From NCBI GenBank assembly GCA_036274195.1, contig DASUGD010000271.1, positions 23,220-87,219 on the forward strand: DNA of 64,000 nt, given 5' to 3'. Source of the stretch: JAJKIV01 sp036274195. GTDB lineage: Bacteria; Gemmatimonadota; Gemmatimonadetes; Gemmatimonadales; Gemmatimonadaceae. Positions 1 to 8,968 of the stretch are shown in pieces; position 1 is the first letter of the stretch; every line of letters starts with the position of its first letter. The translations under genes were made by a program, and so were the position numbers. The notes under the pieces are model-generated. The model saw only the letters and a program-made list of their open reading frames with translations. It ran no database searches and was not told where the DNA came from.

Positions 1-928
1 TATGGGCCCACACGACGATCCTGGCTGGTGCGTCCGCCGATCGGCGACCATCCCTGTCGAGAAAGCTCGCGAGCTGCTCGAGCGTTTCGGCCATGTGTCG
101 GTCGCGGACGTTCCACGACAGCGCCGGACCCATGAACATCGCGCGGTAGTAGCGCTCGGCGTTGCGAACGAGCCGGGCGTTTTGCTCGGCGAAGAACAGC
201 GCGTCGCGCGCCACTCGCCCGTCGCGCCGGGCGTATTCGTCCGCGGCGCGCTGGAGATCCACGAGCTGGTTGAGCACGGCCGTCTCGCAGCTCGGCGACA
301 GCCCGAGCGTGGCCGCGTACCCGTAGGCCTGTGGCTCCGCGCCGAACGCGTCGAAGCACGCATAACGCGAGCGCGCCCGGGCCGCTGCGGCCGGGTCGAC
401 CGTGTCGAGGTACGCGAGCACCGCCGCCATCGACGCATGCAGGCTGTAGAGATCGAGTCCGTAGAAGCCCACACGACGGCTCGCGTCCCGTTGCGCGTCG
501 TTGTGCGCCCGGAGCCATCCCACGAAGTCGAGGACGTCCGCGTTGCGCCACATCCACTGCGGGAAGCGCCTGAACCCGCCTAACGCCTCGGTGGCGTCGG
601 CGTCGTCGCTCTCGCCCCGCACGAACCGGTTGACCCGGTACGCGTCCGGCCAGTCGGCCTCCACGGCTACCCCCATGAAACCGCAGCCCGAGATCAGGCG
701 CTTCGTGATCTCGGAGCGGATGCGGTAGAACTCGTGCGTGCCGTGCGACGCCTCGCCGATCAGGACAAAGCGGGCGTCGCGCGCGAGCTCGAGCAGCTCG
801 TCGAAGTCCGACGGTTCCCCGGTGAGCGGTTGGACGTGCGCGGCGACGATGCGGGCCACCGCGGCATCGGCGGACACAGCCACCGCGCCGTCACCAGGGA
901 TCCACGAGTTACGCGTCACGTCAGGCAT
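1..928 (-). CDS. Erythromycin-esterase-like protein (3' end beyond window)
   Basis: I translated this frame by hand from the ATG at 926-928, which has a strong purine-rich ribosome site (AAAGGGGGA) just upstream; the gene runs off the left edge, so about 309 residues are visible. The signature GEASHGTHEF (about residues 58-67) and the later WNVRDRHMAETL segment are typical of the erythromycin esterase (Ere, PF05139) superfamily. Most chromosomal members are not proven macrolide esterases. In Mycobacterium tuberculosis the DosR-regulated Rv2030c carries this domain together with a phosphoribosyltransferase domain, and the USP gene next door fits that stress context. It lies 21 bp downstream of the USP gene on the same strand, so co-transcription is likely. 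Family is secure; substrate is unknown. Confidence 0.85.
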   Translation of the reverse strand, partial: MPDVTRNSWIPGDGAVAVSADAAVARIVAAHVQPLTGEPSDFDELLELARDARFVLIGEASHGTHEFYRIRSEITKRLISGCGFMGVAVEADWPDAYRVNRFVRGESDDADATEALGGFRRFPQWMWRNADVLDFVGWLRAHNDAQRDASRRVGFYGLDLYSLHASMAAVLAYLDTVDPAAAARARSRYACFDAFGAEPQAYGYAATLGLSPSCETAVLNQLVDLQRAADEYARRDGRVARDALFFAEQNARLVRNAERYYRAMFMGPALSWNVRDRHMAETLEQLASFLDRDGRRSADAPARIVVWAH

Positions 929-949
929 GTGTCCCCCTTTCCCCCTCTG

Positions 950-2269
950 CTACGCTCCAATCATGACCAGCGTGTGACCGCCACCGTGCCGCAGCTCCAG
1001 CGCCTCGTTTCCGGTTCGCGGCTCGGTCGCCATCGCGACCGATTCGACCCTGGCGATCGAGTGCACGAGGTGCCGGCGCGCCTGCTTCGCATCGCCGAGC
1101 ATGATTTCCACACGCTGGTCGTGCGGGTCGTAGGTCACGCCCATGAGCGCGCCACGCCCGAGCATCTGCGCGCCCAGCTCCGGATCGTCCACCTCGACGG
1201 CGACTCGCCGCCCCTTGTTGCGACGCGTGAAGTCATCCAGCGCGCCGGCCCACGCACTGGGCGCATCCGCGGTCGCGGTACCCGTCATCCGGAGCCACAG
1301 GCCGAGTGACTCGGCTGCTGGCGGAGGTGGCGCCGCCAACACCGTCTGTGGCGCGGCGTGCAGGATGCTCGACGCGACGCTGCCGACCAGGAAGCGCTCG
1401 ACGAATCGCGGACCGTGGGTCCCGACGGCAATGAGGTCGGCGTCGGAAGCGGCGGCGCCGGCGAGGATGCCGTCGATGTCGTCGCCCGTCCTGATGAGCG
1501 TCTCGATGGTAACGTCGTCAGGGACGTACGCGCGGAGCTCGTCCCGGAGACGGCCGAAGAGCGACTGGACAGCGTCGGCGGGATCGCGCCCTTGAGCGTC
1601 GCGCAGGGGCGCGTCAGCGAGGAACGGCGAAATCACGTGGAGCAACGTCACAGTCCCGCCGGCCGCAACGAGGAGCAGCGCCGCCTGCGCGGCTCGCACG
1701 CTGGCGGGCGAGAAATCGACTGCTACCACGATGCGCCGGGGCAGCACGGCAAAGCCCGGCGCCACGGACAGCACCGGAACGGTTGAAGCGCGCAGCACGC
1801 GCGCGGCGAGCTCACCGCCGATGATGCGATTCCCGCGTTGATGCGGTGCGGCGCCTACCACGATGAGCGACGCGTTTCGTTCCTGCGCGACCGCGGCGAC
1901 CTCGTCGGCAATGCCGCCGAACCGTACGTGAACGGGCGGGACGCCGTCTACATCGGACTTCGCGACGTACTCGAGAATGGCTGCCGTCTGCGCCTCACGC
2001 CGGACGTCATCCACTTCCGGCACATACATGGGCACGCCCGCGATCGCATCTCCGTAAGCCAGCCGGAGCGGAAGGACGGATACGACCTCGAGCGGGACGT
2101 TCAGGTGGCGTGCAAGCAGCCGCGCCGCGATGACCGTTGCGCCACTCTTGCCCTTGCCGTCGGTCGCGAGGAGGATCGGGCCGCGGTGCGCCGGATTCAC
2201 GCGGGGGGTCTGCGTCTGGGGCGACGGCACTCCGTCAGTCAGGGCGTCTTCTTGGGCGGTCGTGGACAT
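950..2269 (-). CDS. Tandem universal stress protein fused to a DUF5335-like domain
   Basis: The 439-residue protein holds two Usp (UspA-like, nucleotide-binding alpha/beta) domains, about residues 28-170 and 180-310. Each ends in a recognisable phosphate-binding run: GAAPHQRGNRIIGG in the first, and a canonical G-x2-G-x9-G-S (GTHGPRFVERFLVGS) in the second. The last ~110 residues are a separate domain resembling DUF5335 (RNKGRRVAVEVDDPELGAQ). I start at MSTTAQ because GAGG sits 5 nt upstream; an ATG ten codons earlier has no ribosome site. The gene precedes the Ere-like gene on the same strand. Tandem USPs are typical of hypoxia and dormancy responses, and an inverted TGTC-type site lies about 110 bp upstream. 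The exact ligand is unknown. Confidence 0.88.
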   Translation of the reverse strand: MSTTAQEDALTDGVPSPQTQTPRVNPAHRGPILLATDGKGKSGATVIAARLLARHLNVPLEVVSVLPLRLAYGDAIAGVPMYVPEVDDVRREAQTAAILEYVAKSDVDGVPPVHVRFGGIADEVAAVAQERNASLIVVGAAPHQRGNRIIGGELAARVLRASTVPVLSVAPGFAVLPRRIVVAVDFSPASVRAAQAALLLVAAGGTVTLLHVISPFLADAPLRDAQGRDPADAVQSLFGRLRDELRAYVPDDVTIETLIRTGDDIDGILAGAAASDADLIAVGTHGPRFVERFLVGSVASSILHAAPQTVLAAPPPPAAESLGLWLRMTGTATADAPSAWAGALDDFTRRNKGRRVAVEVDDPELGAQMLGRGALMGVTYDPHDQRVEIMLGDAKQARRHLVHSIARVESVAMATEPRTGNEALELRHGGGHTLVMIGA

Positions 2270-2380
2270 CGCCTCACACTCGTTAGGGACCACGTGCACG
2301 ATGCGTCGGTTCCCGTTTGGCGAGTGTCAGGGTCATGGCCGATTGTTCGTCGGGAATGCACCGGCTTTCGGAGCAGCAGC

Positions 2381-2401
2381 GTGTCCGCGATTATCCGACA
2401 C
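2381..2401. promoter_or_regulatory. Candidate operator: GTGTC/GACAC dyad upstream of USP gene
   Basis: A 21-bp stretch begins GTGTC and ends GACAC, with an inner GATTATC run. It sits 112 bp upstream of the USP start in the 177-bp gap between the USP gene and the ABC adaptor gene. Related TGTCSG elements occur upstream of the second USP/pfkB pair and of hsp20/P-type ATPase. The function is inferred from position and resemblance only. Confidence 0.3.
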
Positions 2402-2446
2402 GCCCCCCGCGCTCGTGGCGCCTTGCGGGCGTCACGGTCCCCGAGT

Positions 2447-3619
2447 CTACCGAGCCCGCGTCACGCGCCGGCCATTCTCGATTTGGTCGGACGGGAAAAG
2501 CACCACCTCGTCGCCCGCTCGCAGCCCGTCGAGCACCTGCGCACCCGTCGCGTTCTGTTCGCCAATCCGCACCCTCGCCAGCGTCGCGCGGCCGTCGCGA
2601 ACCCGAAACACGGCCCAGTCCTGTTCCTGCCGGAACAGTGCGCTGACGGGGACGATCGTGACGTCCCGCCCCTCCCAGACGCCGATCCGCGTTTCGACGC
2701 GATAGCCGTCGCTGAGCCCGGCGGGCAGGTGCGGAAGGTCGACGACGATGTTGACGCGCTGTTCCTCGACGCCTAACGCCGACACGCGGGTGAACGCCGC
2801 CGGCTCCACGCGTCGGACGCGACCCGTCAGGCTCTCCCCCTCGCCCCAGCTGTCGATCATGGCGATGGCGCCGGGCCGAACGCGTGAGGCGTCGGACGAG
2901 AGCACATCCACCACGAGCTCGAGCGCGGCCGGGTCGCCGACCTCGACGATCGGCGTCCCGGCGGCGACCACGCGGTCACTCCGCTCGGGCACTCGCAGCA
3001 CGCACCCGTCCGCGGGCGCACGGACGAGCACCCGAGTGTTGAGCTGGCCGCCACCCAGCGCTATCAGCGCCGCACGCGCCTGGTCCACGTCGGCGGCCGC
3101 CGCGCGCGCGCGCGCTTCGGCGGCAGCCAGGTCCTCCTCGCGAAGCCGCACGGTCAGCTGCGCCTCCTCGAGGTCGCGTTCGGCAAGCGCGCCGGCTCGG
3201 ACGAGGCGATCGATCCGGCCCGCCGCTCGCCGCTCCTGCTCCAGCGTCGCGCGCGCCTGCCGGACTCGCGTCTCGGCGTCGCGCGTGAGCGACTGCGCGG
3301 CAGCGACGCGTGCAGTCGCCTGACGTACCGCCTGAGCATCCAGTGGTACCGGTGCGATACGCGCCACCACATCGCCGGCTCGCACAGGCGTACCTTCCGG
3401 GAGGTCGATCCGCTCGAGCCGCCCGGTCACCGGGGCAGTTACCGTGTACCGGTCGCGCACCCTCGTCTTGCCCTCGGCGTCTACCGTGACCTGCAGCGTT
3501 CCGCGCCTAACGGTTCCGATCTCGACCTCGAGCGGGGGCTCGCGGAGCGTCATCCAGCCGAGGATGCCCGCGAGCGCCGCGCTGCCCGCCCACATGAGAA
3601 ACCTTCGTCTGATGCGCAT
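2447..3619 (-). CDS. Periplasmic adaptor (HlyD/MacA-like) of an ABC efflux system
   Basis: This 390-residue membrane-fusion protein has an N-terminal membrane anchor (MRIRRRFLMWAGSAALAGIL), a biotinyl-lipoyl-like segment (VTAPVTGRLERIDLPEGTPV, about residues 60-80), a long Ala/Arg/Glu-rich coiled-coil hairpin (about 110-210), and a second lipoyl half followed by beta-barrel segments. It should link an inner-membrane transporter to an outer-membrane channel. I start at the ATG at 3617-3619, 2 bp after the permease stop; the longer open frame upstream only reads through the permease gene. With the permease and ATPase upstream it forms a three-gene minus-strand operon, ATPase-permease-adaptor. 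No TolC gene is adjacent. The substrate cannot be told from sequence. Confidence 0.88.
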   Translation of the reverse strand: MRIRRRFLMWAGSAALAGILGWMTLREPPLEVEIGTVRRGTLQVTVDAEGKTRVRDRYTVTAPVTGRLERIDLPEGTPVRAGDVVARIAPVPLDAQAVRQATARVAAAQSLTRDAETRVRQARATLEQERRAAGRIDRLVRAGALAERDLEEAQLTVRLREEDLAAAEARARAAAADVDQARAALIALGGGQLNTRVLVRAPADGCVLRVPERSDRVVAAGTPIVEVGDPAALELVVDVLSSDASRVRPGAIAMIDSWGEGESLTGRVRRVEPAAFTRVSALGVEEQRVNIVVDLPHLPAGLSDGYRVETRIGVWEGRDVTIVPVSALFRQEQDWAVFRVRDGRATLARVRIGEQNATGAQVLDGLRAGDEVVLFPSDQIENGRRVTRAR

Positions 3620-3621
3620 GG

Positions 3622-5979
3622 TCACTCCCGCGTCTTGAGGACCGCGACGAGATCGAGGCGGTCGAGGCGCCGGCGAATGGCCAGGCCCGCGCCGATCGCC
3701 GCCACGAGCACGACCACCGTGGCGATCCCGTACGTCGACGTGTGCACCACCGTCGGGAAGCGATGTCGTTCCGCCTGGAACAGCTTCATGAGCCAGGCGG
3801 CGCACAGGCTCCCGATGACATAGCTCAGCGGAATTCCAATGGCCGTGACGATCGCCTGCTCGCCGAACAGCATCGTCCGCACTTCGCCGCGCGTGAAGCC
3901 GAGCACCCGCAGGCTCGCCAGCTCGCGTCCGCGCTCGGAGAGCGAGATGCGCGCCTGGTTATAGATGACGCCCGCGGCAATCACACACGCGGCGAACACG
4001 ATGATTCCCACCGACGTCTTGATGTTCTCGGCCATCGTCTTTCGGAAGTTCTCGAGCATCGCCGCGCGTGACGACGTCCCGGCGACGCCCGGCAATCGCT
4101 TGAGACGCGCGTAGACGGCGGCCCGCGCGGATTCGTCCACGGCAAGGTACGCCCCGGAGGCCACGTTGCCCTCGCGGAGGAGACGGTTCAGCGTCCGGCG
4201 CTCGACGTAGCCCGATGCGCCGATCATCTCGTCCAGCGTGGCCACGACGACGACGGGTCGGCTCACGCCGCCTTGCTCGGTGAGCTCGACCTCGAGCGTA
4301 TCTCCGGCCGACGCGCCTAACGCGCCGGCAAGGCTGACCGGGAGCACCATCCCGTCCGACGGAATGGCGTGACGATGCCCCTGCATGTCGAAGAGGCCGT
4401 GTAGCACGCCCGTTCCATCGAGGCCAAGCAGCTGCGTCTTCCGCCATCGCGCGCCGTGGCGAAGCCGCACCGGCGTGGACCGGAAGGGTTCGACCCGCAG
4501 GACGCCTTGCAGGCTTTCCAACTCGCGCGCTGCCCGTACCGGTTTTGGCTCGACGAACGCGACCGTGACGTCCTCGCGCTGAATGCGCTCGAACTGCAGT
4601 TCCATGAGGCGCCTGACGGCGTCCCACGGCGAGAGCCCGGCCACCATCAGCGCCCCCGCCAGTCCGACGCCGACGATGGACGCGGCCGTGCGCCATGGCC
4701 GACGCTCCAGCGTGCGCAGAACCATGCGCGCCGGTGTCGGAACGTGGTCGCCGAGCCCGAGCCGCTCCAGCACCAGCGGGCGATACCTCCCGGGGCTCTC
4801 CGGGCGTAGCGCTTCCGCGGGCGGCACGCGAACGGCACGCATCACGGCGCCCAACGCACCGAGAAGCGCCGCACCACCGCTCACCGCGATGGAAACCGCG
4901 GCAGACGCCCAGTCGTTCTCGTGCACCAGCGTCGGGAACCGGAATACCCGTGCGTAGAGTCCCGTATACCGGGCCCCGAGCCACGCGCCGCCTAACAACC
5001 CGAGCAGCGCACCGATGGCAATGGCCGCCGCCGCGAAGCCGAGGTAGTGCCAGCCAACCTCGCTGTCGGTGTACCCGAACGCCTTGAGCGCCGCGATCTC
5101 GTCCCGCTGCGTCGCGATGAGACGCGACAGCACGATGTTCAGGAGAAATGCCGCCGTCAGGACGAAGAACAGGGGGAACACCAAGCCGATCGCGCGAAGC
5201 TGGTGCAGCTCGTCGACGATCACCGCGTTCGATACCTGGTCGCGACGACCGTACGCCCCGGTGTTTCCATACGGCGCGAGCACCCGGTCCAGGGCGGCGA
5301 TGACCGCTTGCTCCTTCGCCCCCGGCGCGAGCAGCAGCGTCACGTTGTTGAACGCGCCATCCATCCCGGCCGCGCGCTCGAGCGGCTCGCGCGACATCCA
5401 GAGCACGCCGAAGCGCCGGTTGTCCACCATGAACCCGCCGCCGCCCATCTCGTACACGAACTCGGGCGACGTCGCTACCCCGGCGAGCCGCAGCCGTCGC
5501 CACCGTCCGTTGATGACCGCGCCGATGGAGTCGCCCGGCTCGAGCGCGTTCGCCCGCGCGAACGCCTCGCTCACCAGCACCTCGCTCTCTCCGGCCGGGT
5601 AGCGCCCCGCGCGGATCACGAGGTCGTTAGGCATCGGCCGGCGGATGGGCGGCACCGAGACGATCTGCCCCGTGGCTGGCTCCGTGAGGCCCGGCACGTC
5701 GAGCGTCGCGGTGATGGTCACACGCGTCTCCACCGTCCCGACGCCTGCGATCGACGCAATGCCGACGCGGAGCGCCTCGGGGGCACGCTTGACCGACGCG
5801 AAGACATCGGCGAACCGATACTCGGCATAGTACACATCGCGCGCGCGAGCGACCGCCGTGAGCGTGCTGCGCATGGCCATCGCCGCCATCACGCCGCATC
5901 CCACGACCGCCGCGATGGACAGCACCTGTGTCCACGAGCGGCGGAGGTCTCGAACGAGCTTGCGGCGAAGCGCGGTCAT
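3622..5979 (-). CDS. ABC transporter permease with two FtsX domains
   Basis: The 785-residue protein starts with a short cytoplasmic segment and a membrane helix (about residues 17-37), then a large periplasmic region, then a three-helix FtsX block (about 255-380). The arrangement repeats: a helix near 425, a second periplasmic domain, and a C-terminal FtsX block (about 655-775) ending in a cytoplasmic KTRE tail. Such double-FtsX permeases work with LolD/MacB-type ATPases in macrolide, peptide or lipoprotein export through mechanotransmission, not by lumenal transport. It lies between its likely ATPase (6-bp gap) and adaptor (2-bp gap). The family is clear; the cargo is not. Confidence 0.88.
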   Translation of the reverse strand: MTALRRKLVRDLRRSWTQVLSIAAVVGCGVMAAMAMRSTLTAVARARDVYYAEYRFADVFASVKRAPEALRVGIASIAGVGTVETRVTITATLDVPGLTEPATGQIVSVPPIRRPMPNDLVIRAGRYPAGESEVLVSEAFARANALEPGDSIGAVINGRWRRLRLAGVATSPEFVYEMGGGGFMVDNRRFGVLWMSREPLERAAGMDGAFNNVTLLLAPGAKEQAVIAALDRVLAPYGNTGAYGRRDQVSNAVIVDELHQLRAIGLVFPLFFVLTAAFLLNIVLSRLIATQRDEIAALKAFGYTDSEVGWHYLGFAAAAIAIGALLGLLGGAWLGARYTGLYARVFRFPTLVHENDWASAAVSIAVSGGAALLGALGAVMRAVRVPPAEALRPESPGRYRPLVLERLGLGDHVPTPARMVLRTLERRPWRTAASIVGVGLAGALMVAGLSPWDAVRRLMELQFERIQREDVTVAFVEPKPVRAARELESLQGVLRVEPFRSTPVRLRHGARWRKTQLLGLDGTGVLHGLFDMQGHRHAIPSDGMVLPVSLAGALGASAGDTLEVELTEQGGVSRPVVVVATLDEMIGASGYVERRTLNRLLREGNVASGAYLAVDESARAAVYARLKRLPGVAGTSSRAAMLENFRKTMAENIKTSVGIIVFAACVIAAGVIYNQARISLSERGRELASLRVLGFTRGEVRTMLFGEQAIVTAIGIPLSYVIGSLCAAWLMKLFQAERHRFPTVVHTSTYGIATVVVLVAAIGAGLAIRRRLDRLDLVAVLKTRE

Positions 5980-5985
5980 GACAGC

Positions 5986-6768
5986 TCACCAGGAGAGGTC
6001 GTCCGGCGACACCGGCCGTTCGTTGCGGCGCTCCTCGACGATCCGGCCGCTCGAGAGGCGAATGACGCGGTCCGCCATCCCGGCGATCACCGCGTTATGC
6101 GTGATGACCACCGTCGTCGTACCCAGCTCGCGGTTCACCTGGGCAAGCGCGTGCAGCACGAGCCGCCCGGTCTCGAAGTCGAGCGCGCCGGTGGGCTCGT
6201 CGCACAGCAGAACGTCAGGCCGTTTCGCGATCGCGCGCGCGATCGCCACGCGCTGCTGCTCGCCGCCCGACAGCTGCGCCGGGAAGAAATCGAGTCGCTC
6301 GCCGAGCCCAACGAGCGAGAGCGCCTCCTCGGGCCGCATCGGTGACTCGGCGATGTCGGTCACGAGCTGCACGTTCTCCCGCGCGGTGAGGCTCGGGATC
6401 AGGTTGTAGAACTGAAAGACAAACCCCACGTGCTCGCGGCGAAACCTCGTCAGCGCCGCCGAATCGGCCGTGGCGAGGTCGTGGTCGTGAAAACGAACGC
6501 GGCCGCTCGTAGGCGTGTCGAGTCCCCCGAGAATGTTCAGAAGCGTGGACTTCCCACTCCCGGATGCGCCGAGAATGACGACCAGCTCACCCGGGTAGAG
6601 ATCGAGGTCGACAGCGCGGAGCGCCTGGACTTCGACATCGCCCATGCGATACGTCTTGGTGAGCCCTCTGGCCTCGAATACCGGTACCGCGCCCGCCGAG
6701 CGCTGTGCGGGGCGTTCCGAGATGGGCGACGGCTCGCCCGACGAGACCGCCGTCACGACCGCCGACAT
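5986..6768 (-). CDS. ABC transporter ATP-binding protein (LolD/MacB type)
   Basis: The 260-residue ATPase has a Walker A motif (GASGSGKST), a Q-loop region, the signature LSGGEQQRVAIARAIA, and Walker B running into the D-loop (VLLCDEPTGALD), all in the usual order and spacing for the LolD/MacB export subfamily. I place the start at the ATG at 6766-6768 with a GGAAGGA site about 11 nt upstream; an upstream-extended frame to 6975 lacks family similarity and its codons look non-coding. It is the first gene of the efflux operon with the FtsX permease and HlyD adaptor. It would power export by dimerising on the permease's cytoplasmic face. Confidence 0.93.
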   Translation of the reverse strand: MSAVVTAVSSGEPSPISERPAQRSAGAVPVFEARGLTKTYRMGDVEVQALRAVDLDLYPGELVVILGASGSGKSTLLNILGGLDTPTSGRVRFHDHDLATADSAALTRFRREHVGFVFQFYNLIPSLTARENVQLVTDIAESPMRPEEALSLVGLGERLDFFPAQLSGGEQQRVAIARAIAKRPDVLLCDEPTGALDFETGRLVLHALAQVNRELGTTTVVITHNAVIAGMADRVIRLSSGRIVEERRNERPVSPDDLSW

Positions 6769-7035
6769 TTCGTCAGAGTCCTTCCGAGAGCGTGAGCGAC
6801 GAGAACGGCCAACCTGCTGGACACGGTCGCTTCGTCCAGCTGTAGTCGCACGATGCCCCAGGCCAGCGCCGACGTCTGTCAGCCCGACACCGAGCCGGCG
6901 TCGGGTAAAATCCGACGCAGAATCGGGGCTCCGGCGACACTCCGCCAGAGCGTGCAGAGCGACTGTTGAGCTCACCGACGCCGCGAGCTCCGCGCGCGTG
7001 AGTCATCGAACCTGCAGTCGACTGAGGAGGATCCC

Positions 7036-7617
7036 ATGCGCTTCCCCTCCCCGAACGACGACCTGTCCCACATCTGGCGGCTGCTGGTCGTTCGCGCCGC
7101 TATCGTGCTCGTCCTGAGCGCAGCCGCGCTCCCCTGGCCCATCGTCTCCCTGGGCGTGATGCTGATGCTCGTCTCGGGGATCGCTGTGGCCGCCGGCGTT
7201 CTCGACGCCGCGATGTCCGGTGCGCTGCAGCGCCACATGGCATCCAGCTGGGCGCTCCTGCCCGAGGCGGTGGTCGGAATCGTGTTAGGCGCCGGTGTGC
7301 TTCTCTACCCGCTCGTGCCGCTCACCCCCATCGGCGCCCTCGTCGCGCTGTGGATGGTCTCGAGGGGCATCATGCTCGCGGCGATCGCGCGCAGTGCCGC
7401 GTCGGACACGATGCTGCGTGTCGTGACCTCCGGCTGGGCGGTCGCGAGCGTCCTCGGGCCGGCAATCATGATCGCCCACTGGGACGAGGCATCCATCGTT
7501 CCCGTCGTGAAGCTGCTCGTGGCCTATGCGCTCCTGTGGAGCGCGCTCGAGCTGGTCGTGGGGTTGCACCTGCGAGGACGCGTCGGAGTACCGGAACATG
7601 GCGCAGCAGCTCACTGA
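7036..7617 (+). CDS. HdeD/DUF308-like integral membrane protein
   Basis: A 193-residue protein made almost entirely of hydrophobic helices (about six), with the alternating pattern of the HdeD/DUF308 family, for example SLGVMLMLVSGIAVAAGVLDA. E. coli HdeD is linked to acid resistance at high cell density, but most family members are uncharacterised. The start has an excellent ribosome site, GAGGAGG six nt before the ATG. It is divergent from the ABC operon across a 267-bp gap and is followed by another membrane protein 54 bp downstream, probably in one transcript. A short GTCGCC-TAAC-GGCGAC hairpin lies between the two genes. Confidence 0.75.
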   Translation: MRFPSPNDDLSHIWRLLVVRAAIVLVLSAAALPWPIVSLGVMLMLVSGIAVAAGVLDAAMSGALQRHMASSWALLPEAVVGIVLGAGVLLYPLVPLTPIGALVALWMVSRGIMLAAIARSAASDTMLRVVTSGWAVASVLGPAIMIAHWDEASIVPVVKLLVAYALLWSALELVVGLHLRGRVGVPEHGAAAH

Positions 7618-7671
7618 GGGGCGAGCATGGCAACGTCGCCTAACGGCGACCGATGACCAACGGAGGCTTTG

Positions 7672-8322
7672 ATGCGCGCTGCGTGGGTCGGCTTCACCGA
7701 TGTGACCCTCCTCCTCAACACCGCGTTCGCCCTCCTGCTCGCATCGGTCCTCGGAGCAGTCATCGCCTTCCATCCGGCCAGCCGGCGGAGTGTCGACACG
7801 CTGGAGGAAGTCGAGGCGCAGAAGGTATTCGTCCTGTACGCCGCGATCGGCGCGATAACCGGCGCGATGGTGCTCAAATACGGGACGGTCGTCGGCTTCG
7901 TCGTGTTCGGTATCGGAGGGCTGATCCGGTTTCGTACCGACCTGCAGTCGGCGCCGATGACGGGACGCCTGATTCTCGTGACGCTGATCGGCCTCGCGTG
8001 TGGTCTCCAGTTGGCACACCTGGCCGTGCTCGCCACAGCCTTTGGCTTCGCGCTCATTGCCGTGCTCGATGCCACCGCCACGTTCCGCATCGTCGTGAAG
8101 AACCTCGGTGCCGGCTCGCTCGCGAGTGCGGCGCAGGCGTATCGGTCGCTCCTCGAGCGCGAAGGGTGCCGCGTGCTCGGGGAGACGAAGAGTTTCGCGA
8201 AGGACCAGGTCGAGCTGGTGTTTCGCGCGCCGCGCCGCCTGACGAGAGCGCAGCTGGCACACGAGCTGGAGGCGGAGGTTCCCGACGCACTCAAGGGAGT
8301 GGTCGACTGGGAAGTCGACTAA
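7672..8322 (+). CDS. Membrane protein, MgtC/DUF4956-like, with soluble C-terminal domain
   Basis: The 216-residue protein has about four N-terminal membrane helices (residues 10-145) containing GVVFGIGG-like small-residue packing and a conserved-looking GLIRFRTD after the third helix, followed by a ~75-residue soluble domain that may be ACT-like. That layout matches MgtC/SapB or DUF4956 proteins; I cannot decide which. The ATG at 7672 has GGAGG five nt upstream and is preferred to the TTG one codon earlier. Its TAA stop codon is the first three bases of the MITE-like repeat at 8320, so the native C terminus may have been altered by that insertion. Function is unknown. Confidence 0.6.
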   Translation: MRAAWVGFTDVTLLLNTAFALLLASVLGAVIAFHPASRRSVDTLEEVEAQKVFVLYAAIGAITGAMVLKYGTVVGFVVFGIGGLIRFRTDLQSAPMTGRLILVTLIGLACGLQLAHLAVLATAFGFALIAVLDATATFRIVVKNLGAGSLASAAQAYRSLLEREGCRVLGETKSFAKDQVELVFRAPRRLTRAQLAHELEAEVPDALKGVVDWEVD

Positions 8323-8712
8323 TGAGCTTCGCGGAATTCAGGTCAGGGAATCGTTGCGGCTCACGGTCGCTCACGCACGACCGGAGAGGGCCGGCCCCAC
8401 CGGCGAAGGGGAAACGGATGCGACGGAAACAGCGGATCACTCGGATCGCTCCTCGGCACTTCGGTCTCCCCTCGCAACGAGCCGGGAGTGAGAATAGACG
8501 ACCTCAGGAAGCCCATGCGTCCCGAGGTGTTCAACAAAGAATGTATGAGAGACCGGACGTGCCGCCGGAGGCGTCGCTGCCCGCGGCAAATCTGCGAACA
8601 TCGGTGTGATCGATGTTCGAAATCCGCGTTAGGTCCTGGCCTTGACCGCACTGTCCCGGCCGTGATGCCGGCGCGGCGCCCGAGCGTTAACCAAATTCGG
8701 TGACGCTCATTA
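8320..8712. repeat. MITE-like element, copy A (393 bp)
   Basis: The element begins TAATGAGCTTC and ends in the inverted form GCTCATTA, giving imperfect terminal inverted repeats of about 18 bp flanked by TA on each side. The whole stretch reappears at 62688-63082 in the same orientation with only scattered substitutions and one- or two-base indels. It contains no plausible gene; open frames across it are arginine- and proline-rich and are not conserved between the two copies. The TA ends fit a Tc1/mariner- or IS630-mobilised MITE. It supplies the stop codon of the preceding membrane-protein gene. Confidence 0.75.
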
Positions 8713-8760
8713 GCAGTACAACAAGGTCTTCTTGTTCGACGGCCGCGGGAGCCAATTGAA

Positions 8761-8890
8761 CGCGTCCCGAGGTCGTCATTCGCGATCTGGCTCGTGCCGA
8801 GCGGAGGTCTCGGAGGAGCGAACCTGACGCATCCGGGGCATCCGCTGCATCCCAACCCCCTTCGTCTGTGGGGCTGGCCCTCTCGGGTCC
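8761..8890. repeat. Divergent inverted copy of the MITE interior
   Basis: Read on the minus strand, this stretch aligns with the internal part of the MITE-like element: GGCCAGCCCCACAGACGAAG here against GGCCGGCCCCACAGACGAAG in copy B, then similar GGATGC, CGCTCCTC and GACCTC-type blocks in the same order. It follows copy A head-to-head, giving a large imperfect inverted repeat. Together with copy A it fills the 646-bp gene-free gap 8323-8968; I see no gene in that gap. Confidence 0.55.
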
Positions 8891-8968
8891 GGCAACAAAG
8901 AGTCTGGCCTTTTCGACGAGGAGGGTTGACATAGAGCGGATGGAGAGCGGATTCGCCGGATCCCCGGA

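Noticed and set aside
5047..6345. Long open frame on the plus strand across the ABC permease and ATPase
   Set aside because: It is antisense to well-conserved FtsX and ABC-ATPase genes, has no family similarity, and shows the Arg/His/Asp-rich composition of GC-rich shadow frames.
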